The notes beneath the pieces were generated by a model, which was not told where the DNA came from, made no database searches, and saw only the letters and a list, made by a program, of their open reading frames with translations. Positions 56,201-64,000 of a stretch of 64,000 nt of DNA are shown here, piece by piece. The stretch lies in NCBI GenBank assembly GCA_028015205.1, contig CM051514.1:8370001-8434000 (forward strand), read 5' to 3'. Within the stretch, counting starts at the first letter, position 1; every line of letters starts with the position of its first letter. The position numbers and the translations under genes were made by a program. This stretch comes from Mytilisepta virgata. Lineage: Eukaryota; Mollusca; Bivalvia; Mytilida; Mytilidae.

Positions 56201-59200
56201 TTGTAAAAATCTTATAAAATCCTTGTTACTATTTATTGGTAATTGAGAAATAAAACTTGTCAATGATAAAGCTATGTGAAATCAAGAGAGCATATTTTCA
56301 CCGCTCTTTTTTCGCTCTTTTAGTTCCTTTATTAATCCACTATCAATATTTACCAGTGTTATGAAAAGCTTGTTATTTTGAAACTGAGCAGCGGACATCC
56401 TTAACAGATAAAATTTGTATTTTAGGGTGTGCCATTAGACTGTATAATTGGATATCTAAATATAGTGTTAGAACAGTGTTGTAGTAAAGCTGAGGAAATA
56501 TCTGAACCATTTACAGGACGGTGTCCAAAATGTGGATCAGTATCACTGTTACAAACCGATATTACAAAATCACTGCTGAAAACTGATATGCCAAAATCAA
56601 TGCCACAAACTGATATGCTAAAATTGATACAAACTGAAAAACAATTATCACAGCTGCAGGGTGACATGACAGAATCATTGCTGCAGGGTGACATGACAGA
56701 ATCACTGCTGCAGGGTGACATGACAGAATTACAGCTGCAGGGTGACCTGACAGAATCACAGCTGCAGGGTGACATGACAGAATCACAGCTAAAAGTTGAT
56801 ACACTATTATCACTACAAACTGATATGCTGAAATCACGGGTACAAACTGATTTGCCAAAATATGATTATACCTCACCAAAATCACCGCTACAAACTGAAA
56901 CAACAAATTATGGTGGTGAACAATCAGATTATGGGAAAACTGGGTCACACAATTCATTATCAGGAGATATATTACGTTTAAAACTGGAAGGTGCTGATGG
57001 GGAGATGGATAATGATTTATCCTGGTTTCTGGATGACGAAAACGTGCTGGGTAAAGAAAGTGACGGTGTAGGTCAAGGAATGCCGTTATCATGTGCTTAT
57101 AAAATAACAGATAACTGTAATTTAGACGGCCAGTTTAATGTTTGTTTTGATGCAGAAAGATACAAAATGACCCCACAATTGGAAAATACAAGTCATGTAC
57201 ATAAAATATTTAGTAATGATAAAAAGGGTAATGTTGATCAAGATTATAATGGGGATGAAATAGAAGCAGACGACTCTGATTTTGATGATTGTTTCGCTTT
57301 AAATGCGAAGCAAGATGTAATTCCAAGTATGCAATCGTCAGATAGGGAAAATAAAATCTTTACACAGAATCATGTATTAAATCAAATGGATGAAATGTTT
57401 AAAAAACGTACATCAGGGAAAGAAAATGACGGGATGAAAAGTCATGTAAATAAAGACACAAAATTAATTGGTAGCAAAACAATGCAGAATAATTTAGTAG
57501 AGAGAGAAACGCTATTAAATCAACATTATTCTAGAATCTTTAATCAGGGTAGACAATTCAAGACAGAAGAGTCTATCGTTAGAGAGCTGGATACATCCAA
57601 AGACAGGCCAAGAGAAAATTCACATCAAACAATTTACGGTAAACAAGAACAAAATATATTGTACAGTCACTTGCTGTCCAGTAGAGATCAGAAGTCACTG
57701 TCTGAGAAATCAACGTATACACAAACGTCAAATGCGGAAAAACTTACAAAAGTGAACAATATGCTTAAATCCTTAAATCAATTATCATATAATAGTCCAT
57801 TAAAAATTCTGGGTAATAGTAGACACTATAGGACAGAAATGTCTACTGTAGACAATACCAGTGTAATGAATTCATGCATAAAAGATGCTGAGTATGAATG
57901 CAGAATACCTGTAGACATTGACACACATTGTCAGACAAAAAATAATCCATCAGCTTATGTTGGATCTATTAACCATAATAAAGATAGTTGGACAAGATAT
58001 AGTTCACATCATAATACTATTTCAACATTCAGTGAAGAATCTGAAAGTGGTGTTTCTAACAGATACTGTTTTCATCGTGATAAAGAGCAGAGAGACAAGC
58101 AGGCACTTGGGTTGAGTCACGGATCAGAAAACATGATGAAACTACTCATTGAAATGGTGGATGAGAAATCACCGGACATCAGTAAAGTACAGTACGTACA
58201 ATATTTTACTATCATCTTCAGTGTCCCACTTAGCAAGAAATAAGAGAGAGTAGGACCTTGCACCCCCCTGCCCGTTAAGTACACCCCTTTGCCATCTAAA
58301 ATGTGATAAAGTCAGTATGCACATTTTATTCCTAAAACACCTTAGGTATATTTGTCCTCTTTGAACTGTTAGAATGACCTGAAAATAGTGTTGGGAATCA
58401 GCTGAAAAACAATAATCAATTAACTGAAATAATCTGGAAGTCTAATTAACCGATTTGATTATTAATTATAATCAGAATTGTAAGATGCAACTAAATTTAT
58501 TGCCAGATTGATATAAAATCATGTTTTAATTGTCTCTTTGACCAGAATCTGTACGGTATAAGTAGGTGTACAAAATGTACTTTGTCAATACCTTGGATGA
58601 TATAATGTTATTTTATTTTTAAGCCTTTTGTGGACATGATTTAACTCTCTAACCTCCTAATAACTGAACCAAATACAAAAATTCTAGCATTTTGTTTAAA
58701 AGGTCTGTTGTGACCGATTATCGATTATGAAAAAAAATAATTTGATCCATTTTCAATTATAATCGATAATCGGAACATCCCTACCTAAAAATGTTCTGAA
58801 TGTAGAAATATAAAAGAAATAGGATGAAGGAGAGAGTGAAGACTCAGAACTGTATGTTGGTTTGTTTGTTTAGTTGAGGTATAAAGCCATTTTCTGGAGT
58901 ACCCGGAGAGAACCACCAACCTTCAGTAGGAAAATTGGCAGTCCTTGTCAATTAAGATTGGATTCGAACACCCCCTGCCACAGGTGAGATTCGAACTCAC
59001 AACCTTAGTGTTGACAGGCTTGTGATCATTAGTAGTCATGACGAACTACCTAGGTCCCCCAAAAATATCATGAATATAGTGAGTCACTGACAAGGCATAT
59101 TGTAGGAGGCATTGTAGACAACAAATATTACAAATACATAACTGAAATTAAAAAAAGAAAACTTTGGAAACAAAAGTAAAACAGAATATGACAGGACAGA

Positions 59201-62200
59201 AAATACATACATGTACATGTAGTACTGTGAATTCCTGCTCAAAAATGGAGTCGTTATCTTTAGGCGTTCTGTAAAGGTAAATATTTCCTGCCTACTTATG
59301 TCTCACATGTCATAACAATGAATTTTACAGCATATTGTTTAATTTCCAAATTTTTGGAAATTTACGTATGATTCGATGGAATAGTTATTTCTTGACGGTT
59401 CTGTATAACACCATTTTGATACACAAAATTATGGTTGGAAAATCTGTTTTGAACAGATGTTGGATATGAAAGAGATTGAAAATTGATTTGGAGTTTATTA
59501 CTAGTATGTAATTAAGGATGCTCACTGGTCATGTTTTGGTCTTTTTGTCAGATTTTCAGAATCCTCGGGTTTTATCCATTTCTTAAACATGCAATTTTTT
59601 GCCCATGAACCCCCACTTTTTCTTTTATAATTTAATCATATATACCTTAAAATGGTATTTGACAAAATTTTATGAAATCCTTTTTATTTTTTCAACTAAG
59701 GATACATTATCAGTTGTTATGCTTGAGCGAGATTTGTAATGTGGTTTTATACAGTGACATAACTATCTGTTAGTCATAGCTCTATTATATAGTCACTCGA
59801 AATTCATCTGTTTACTGATGTCAAAATTTTGTTATTTATACACTTTCAGCGTATACAGTATAGAGGGGCCTTTGGCACAGACACCTCAGCTAGTACCTGG
59901 TATTGTGGTCAAAGTTAAAAAAGAATTTATTGACATAATCAGAAAACTAAGTAAAGCTAAATCTGTGGTATGTATTAAGGATGATTTTGATATTTATACC
60001 CCCCCTACTCCTGCAAAGTTTTTTTTGGGAGGTGTATTTAGGAATGACCCTGTCCATCCGTCTGTCCATGCATCCATTGGCCTGTATGTCCATGTCTTGT
60101 AAGCGCACTCCTCCTAACCGTTCAATTGATTCTGATAAAACTTTATATGAAGGTTGGGCATCATATGTACAAATGTAGATGTGCAGGAAGCAAGATAATT
60201 ATCGCCAGATGCTTGCAAAGGGAGATAATCCAACTTCAGGGTTTTACATGTTTATAGCTTTTAAGCACAACTAGTATTGCAAGAAGGGGCTATCACTCAG
60301 TGAGGTTACTCACAGTTCTAGTTTTATCAGATTTCCTGTCACAAGAATTGTGATAGCTGGTATTGAAACATTCAAAATTAACATGATGTTAAAGCTTTCG
60401 TTGACCAAGTCAAAATTCAGAAACATATAAAATATTACAAAACATCTTGTTTTCTGAATAAGCAAATAAGCAAATGAAAAAAGGTCAATGACCTATTGAT
60501 AATTAAAATAAAGGTAAAAATGACCAATAAAAAACAAAAATAACAAGAAAGAGATATTAGGTGCAATGCTTTGGCTAACTACATATAGCCTTGAACTAGA
60601 GGCTCCCAGGAGACTGTATGGCTTACTTGATTCAATTTGCCAATCAACAGCCATAAAAGCTGTAGCTGAAATGTTACTTAGTTTCACAATTTTTTTTCAT
60701 TTATTGACTCCATAACGTTATATTGTGACTTTATTAATACCTTCAACGTCACAGTAAACAAAGTGGACCACTTGTATTATAGCATAGTGGAATAATGTTT
60801 TTCGTTATGATTGCAACTGTGACTTTATCCTTTGTCCACTAACAGTTGGGTACAACTAAAAATAATTCCAAAGTTGTTTTCGAAACATCAGATGCATTAA
60901 TTTCATTGGCTAACAGCAACTTCCGGTAAAAAGTTTATAACTTGATAAATTCCTTTCATGACGTCGTGCCTATGAATACATGTACGTACGAATGCAATAT
61001 AGTGCATGAGGAAAATGTTAATTTCAAATGGAAAACGTCATATTTCTGCATTACTTTGGAATTATAAGTAATAAAGGTTATTTTTACGGAATTTATCAAT
61101 GTGTAAACTCGGGCTTATCACTAACGAACTTTGCATAAAGTCCTTTGGACTTTATTTCGTTTGTGAGTTAATTGCCCGAGTTTACAGGTTGATAAATTAC
61201 TTCAAAATAACCTTCATTACTATATTGAATTACAGAAGGGAAATGACCCTGCTACAGAGATTGAACTGTTCAGAGTCAGTCATTGATAAAATACAGGATA
61301 CACTTTTTATAGGTATTTCTTTCCTAATAATAATCGAGTTTTAAACATCTATTCATTTCAGATAATCAATGGTGATATTTCTCCTGGTTATAGACATATA
61401 GGATATAGGAAGACACTTCCATCTGAAGTAAAAGTGACTGATACTGTTACTGTTAATGACACCAGATGGTTAGATACTGTAGAGGAAATATTAGATATGG
61501 TAATAAAACAGACTATCCAGGGAGACAACTCTTATCTACATTGTCTTTTGTATATATATCAGATGCTCCTAGATTAAACTCATAGTTGATATGCTAGTAG
61601 CTATTTGTGGTTACAACAAATTACTTAGACAACTTTGGTGGATCATTGATTGGGATAAAAATCTATCGATTAATTTTAATTCTTATATAACGATCTATTA
61701 TCGTCAAACGATATATTACCCAGTGTATCCACTTTTAGCACATGCGTATAGAAGCTTTATGTAAACACAAATTGGATAAGCTGTTACTAAAAAAAGTATT
61801 ACAGGTACTCCATAAATTCTCTATTCATTTTTAAATTATTTTTTATTTTGCAAAAAATCATTATTTTCTATTACATGTATTATTTATCTGTTTAGCTCAT
61901 TACTCTCAATTTATTAATTTTTTTAGGCCTTTATCTTCTATAAATCCCATCCACACTGTCATTAATCAGTAGCTTATAAATTGTGGGTCCTTTTCTCAAT
62001 GGCACTGATCTCACACCCAAGAATACATTTTATTGTTACATACTTTAATACTGTATAATTGTCTGTAAATAATAGAATGCAATTCTTGATACCAATTTTG
62101 ATGCACAATATGTGCAAATGTCGTCGATTTACGACTCATCAGTTGTGCTTAAGGCCTAAAATGTTGAAAACGAAAACCACAAAACCACAGTCTAAAAACG

Positions 62201-62484
62201 TGAAGAGCAAACTCACAAATGCCAAAACGACCAAAAGGAGTAAAGCCAAAACCATCTAAGGACACAGCTATGGATGACTGAGATAGAACCTGATACCATA
62301 GACCTATATATTTCAGTATTGTATAAGTTGTCTCCTAGTGAGAGGATCAGTTACGGAACAAGTGATGGATTTGTGTCTCTCCAAAGGTATACTTGTTCTA
62401 GATAATATGATGTATTCAGTCTTACAACAGATTGCTGAGGAGTACGATGTTGGCATGTTAACATACATTACAGATTTGTTGGAG
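53167..62484 (+). CDS. BBS12: BBS12, chaperonin-like Bardet-Biedl protein (six internal exons; both ends missing)
   Basis: BBS12 is a group II chaperonin relative that, with MKKS/BBS6 and BBS10, helps assemble the BBSome for ciliary traffic. Six exons in matching phase line up in order with the vertebrate protein from memory. Exon a: VIDTNNAIFIRETSLLLTAL. Exon b: HPIGQFI and GVKTLLYTIG. Exon c starts GVPLDCIIGYLN and ends with LGLSHGSENMMKLL. Exon d: VPGIVVKVKKEFI. Exon e: INGDISPGYRHIGYRK, the best match. Exon f: RGSVTEQVMDLCLSKGILVL and LTYITDLLE. The start exon was not found. The C-terminal equatorial/intermediate part must lie beyond the window. Human BBS12 has its whole coding sequence in one exon. 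Confidence 0.9.
53246..55125. other. BBS12 intron
   Basis: Contains the retroelement tail at 53640-53945 and, at 54230-54490, a repeat with aaaaatccaggaccaaaata and relatives of it in tandem (aggaccaggatttt, aggacctgtgtt). No exon seen. Confidence 0.5.
53640..53945 (+). mobile_element. Retroelement family A, 3' end
   Basis: ggacctattccattgatgtt, ttgacatgggcagcaattgg, gtcctgcaggaagcagagac, gtatttcttgactttactta. It is the 3' untranslated part only, with the coding end lost. Confidence 0.8.
55126..55251 (+). CDS. BBS12: BBS12 exon b
   Basis: 42 codons, phase 0 both ends, TTTTAG acceptor, AAG/GTAAAT donor. HPIGQFIVSVCQSFYKQHGS and GVKTLLYTIGMFVKVSR match the helix and the TG-S-LLFL segment of vertebrate BBS12. 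In true chaperonins this is the GDGTT ATP-site region; here it is GSGVKT, so the catalytic Asp is absent, as in BBS12 generally. Confidence 0.9.
55551..55572. repeat. Perfect 22-bp palindrome
   Basis: GTGATGATATC followed at once by its exact reverse complement, no spacer. It lies in the BBS12 intron, in a stretch (55335-55680) with several related words (ATATCATCAC, GTGATATGG). Confidence 0.85.
56054..56404. mobile_element. 351-bp MITE with TTAA ends, abutting a splice acceptor
   Basis: Left end TTAAGGATGTTTACTG; right end CAGCGGACATCCTTAA, an imperfect reverse complement. Same family as 39675-40093. It stops 21 bases before BBS12 exon c. Confidence 0.75.
56426..58191 (+). CDS. BBS12: BBS12 exon c (long, with nine-residue repeats)
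   Basis: 588 codons plus two bases. The start GVPLDCIIGYLNIVLEQCC and the end QALGLSHGSENMMKLLIEMV align with vertebrate BBS12, but the stretch between is several times longer than the vertebrate insert. It holds a CPKCG motif, a run of about twelve nine-residue repeats of LQGDMTESL / LQTDMLKSR type (about 56545-56862), an acidic patch (WFLDDENVL, EADDSDFDDC) and low-complexity polar sequence. The donor GTACGT at 58192 fits the phase of exon d; the frame runs on to a stop at 58243 if unspliced. Likely a disordered insert in the apical/intermediate region. Confidence 0.88.
56654..56788 (+). repeat. 27-bp coding minisatellite in BBS12
   Basis: CTGCAGGGTGACATGACAGA recurs at exactly 27-bp steps (56654, 56681, 56708, 56735, 56762), near-identical, keeping frame as LQGD(M/L)TES/L. 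Older diverged copies flank it on both sides. Confidence 0.95.
58192..59849. other. BBS12 intron with SINE and MITE remains
   Basis: Carries the SINE at 58858-59062 and a lone MITE end at 59512 (TTAAGGATGCTCACTGGTCA). A scrap at 58340-58365 (ttaggtatatttgtcctctt) is the tip of retroelement family B. No exon seen. Confidence 0.55.
58858..59062 (-). mobile_element. tRNA-derived SINE, internally deleted
   Basis: Same family as 14911 and 49975: tail tttgtttgtttagttgaggt, then cggagagaaccaccaacctt, then gagattcgaactcacaacct and gtcatgacgaactacctagg. About 50 bp of the body after the tail and the last bases of the head are missing. Confidence 0.85.
59850..59967 (+). CDS. BBS12: BBS12 exon d
   Basis: One base completing the codon from exon c, then 39 codons; acceptor CTTTCAG, donor GTG/GTATGT. 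VYSIEGPLAQTPQLVPGIVV and FIDIIRKLSKAKSV correspond to the PGYITVVS...VIKELQ segment before the apical domain. Confidence 0.85.
59968..61361. other. BBS12 intron with dispersed repeats
   Basis: 59998-60280 is a dispersed repeat of molluscan type (tgtccatccgtctgtccatg, ggttgggcatcatatgtaca, aagggagataatccaacttc). A short ACTAGAGGCTC element end is at 60595-60625, and the fold-back repeat is at 61058-61233. Confidence 0.55.
61058..61233. repeat. Fold-back (long hairpin) repeat
   Basis: Two arms of about 85 bp, imperfect reverse complements, meet at cataaagtcctttggacttt. Matching blocks include AACTCGGGC/GCCCGAGTTTACA and ATAAAGGTTATTTTTACGGA against CTTCAAAATAACCTTCATTA. Non-coding; a MITE-like or fold-back element. 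Confidence 0.8.
61362..61499 (+). CDS. BBS12: BBS12 exon e
   Basis: 46 codons, phase 0 both ends; acceptor ATTTCAG, donor ATG/GTAATA. INGDISPGYRHIGYRKTLPS is the clearest BBS12 signature in the window (vertebrate EGDLTENYRHLGFNK), within the chaperonin apical region. TRWLDTVEEILDM follows. Confidence 0.93.
61500..62316. other. BBS12 intron
   Basis: No exon or recognised element; includes a Lys-rich chance frame at 62059-62259. Confidence 0.4.
62317..62484 (+). CDS. BBS12: BBS12 exon f
   Basis: 56 codons, phase 0; acceptor ATTTCAG, donor GAG/GTAACT. YCISCLLVRGSVTEQVMDLC, then KGILVLDNMMYSVLQQIAEE and LTYITDLLE match the apical-domain segment ([27 protein letters not shown], AYIT) of vertebrate BBS12. 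Confidence 0.9.
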
Positions 62485-64000
62485 GTAACTATTATTGTAC
62501 AATTAGGGGCCTTGATGGCTGAAAAATATTAGTAATTTTTAAGACAGTGTAACTACTATATCATGCCCACTTACCTCTCTAATTCATAAAAATTGGTTCT
62601 TGACAAATTTTTCAATATGAAGAATAATTTCAAAATTTGAGAAATGTGATTTGATGATACATTTTGTGTATATTTTCAGTTTCACATGTGTTTATTACAT
62701 CATGTACAATGTAGATTCATACAATTATGGTTGAAAAAAAATCTGTTGTGAACTAATATTGGTTAGTTCAGAGCAGATTTTGCAGCTATACTCGTAGTTA
62801 ATTAACTAAAATTAAACATGCATTTGAGAGATAAACAGGCATGTAAATGATTGAGAGTCAGTTCACCATCAACATTTAAGTTGTGTCTTAAAGTGCAACT
62901 GATTTCAAGGTAATGTCTTACTGTGGCAAGGAATGTTAGGCCACCTTAAATAAATTCTCTTGTTCTCAGACAATTGATTTTTCAAAAATGGCAAGGTAGG
63001 TAGGACATTTCTTTTTATATGTTTAATTCCTTTTCAAAAGAGGCAAGGGATTTTCAGTTTAGGTGATTATTTTGACGACATACAAATCCATTCACTTCTA
63101 TGATGTTTGAATTATACAAATAGGTCATCTGCTTTCAATGCCTCAAATTTCCTCCATTTCTCTTGGAAACACTCTTCTGCAGAGCTTTTCCACAGTAACT
63201 GTAGACTGAACAGGCAGTATCATCCTTGGGATGATTTGTTTGGAGTGAATATTCAAGTCAAACTCACTGCCATGATTGCTAATCGACTGTTCATTTACTT
63301 TCTTTTACACTTGATCATTCTCACATAATACTTGAAAATTGAAAGTAGGTTGGCAGATGCTTGAAAAGTACTTTTGGCGACAAATTTCAATTTTTATTTT
63401 TATGGAAAAATACTCAGAATGTTGCAGATTTTTCCAGAAATCAAACTCGTTCTGTCAGCAACTTTTTAAGTGGGGCAGCAGTGTCTGAGAACCAGATATT
63501 TATGTTTAGATGGCCCTAGTTTTCATGCAGAAGAATGATGGTTCTTTTCTCCTATATCAATAAAAATTGGCCACCTTGACATGCAATTTTCAAATTTAAA
63601 AGGGCTTGTGAAATTTATGTTTTTAATATAGCAAATTTACCTTGAAAATATCGATATATTAAAAGCCCTCTTCCTGGTTAAAATAAATTTGACAGTGTCC
63701 AACAAATCTTAAACTTGCCATAAAGGAAAACATCTTGAATGAAAGGATGGGTTGCGATAAGATGGCCCTCATTTATTAAAAAAAAAATTCCCACTAAATG
63801 TGTATTATGTCATACTGTCAGAAAGGTAAATCATTTTACTTTAGATACATGTAAAATGTACAAGTTATCATTTCTATGTAAAAGCAAGTGGAGATAACCC
63901 AAGACAAACGACCCCTCTTAAGTGACTGAATGCATTAGGCCTATGGGGAAAATATGTACATGGGTCATAAAAAAGTAAATAGCTTACCATGCCTTGCATG
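62485..64000. other. Presumed BBS12 intron, no exon seen
   Basis: The rest of BBS12 should follow but nothing here matches it. Frames present are short and unlike the family. Confidence 0.4.

Noticed and set aside
56422..57092. Two minus-strand frames rich in Ser-Cys or His-Pro repeats
   Set aside because: They are shadows of the 27-bp repeat in BBS12 exon c.
62059..62259. A lysine/threonine-rich 66-residue frame
   Set aside because: Low-complexity frame within a BBS12 intron; does not match BBS12 and does not continue the reading phase.

Overview
This window is animal nuclear DNA, AT-rich and packed with diverged repeats. It is almost certainly from a bivalve mollusc and most likely a mussel (Mytilus): the repeat at 43994-44142 reads like an interspersed element I remember from Mytilus transcripts (from memory, not searched). 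Genes are split by phase-compatible GT-AG introns. There is nothing prokaryotic here: no operons, CRISPR arrays or rRNA.

Layout. (1) 1-1186, + strand: the C-terminal part of a Mab-21/cGAS-like protein whose reading frame is broken near 200-400. A LINE reverse-transcriptase scrap follows at once. (2) 1.4-10 kb: no genes, but layers of mobile-element debris, including one retroelement split by a later insertion. (3) 10114-41185, - strand: one progranulin (GRN) gene, the centrepiece. I resolve 24 coding exons, all in phase 0. They run from a signal-peptide exon near 39-41 kb through five distinct exons to an array of 15 near-identical 225-nt exons (28078 down to 14676), then three divergent terminal exons and a stop at 10114. 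The model sums to 1,701 residues and 22 granulin domains. Human progranulin has about 593 residues and 7.5 domains. Each array exon carries the second half of one granulin, a linker, and the first half of the next, so whole exons can be added or lost without breaking frame or fold. Fourteen of the 15 copies have an RGD tripeptide in the linker. (4) 41.2-53 kb: intergenic, with tandem repeats, a decayed CR1/Jockey-like LINE, a tRNA-derived SINE and other dispersed repeats. (5) 53167-62484, + strand: six internal exons of BBS12, a chaperonin-like Bardet-Biedl protein. Both ends are missing. A 588-codon exon carries a nine-residue tandem repeat not found in vertebrate BBS12. (6) 62.5-64 kb: no recognisable coding sequence.

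How the parts relate. GRN and BBS12 are neighbours pointing away from each other, and I see no functional link. The GRN array is the main biology: a secreted or lysosomal cysteine-rich protein enlarged by unequal exchange between about 739-bp exon+intron units. Transposon landmarks inside the array (a retroelement copied with its host exons, a SINE beside a splice acceptor, and a 378-bp satellite with a target-site duplication) let the order of some events be read.
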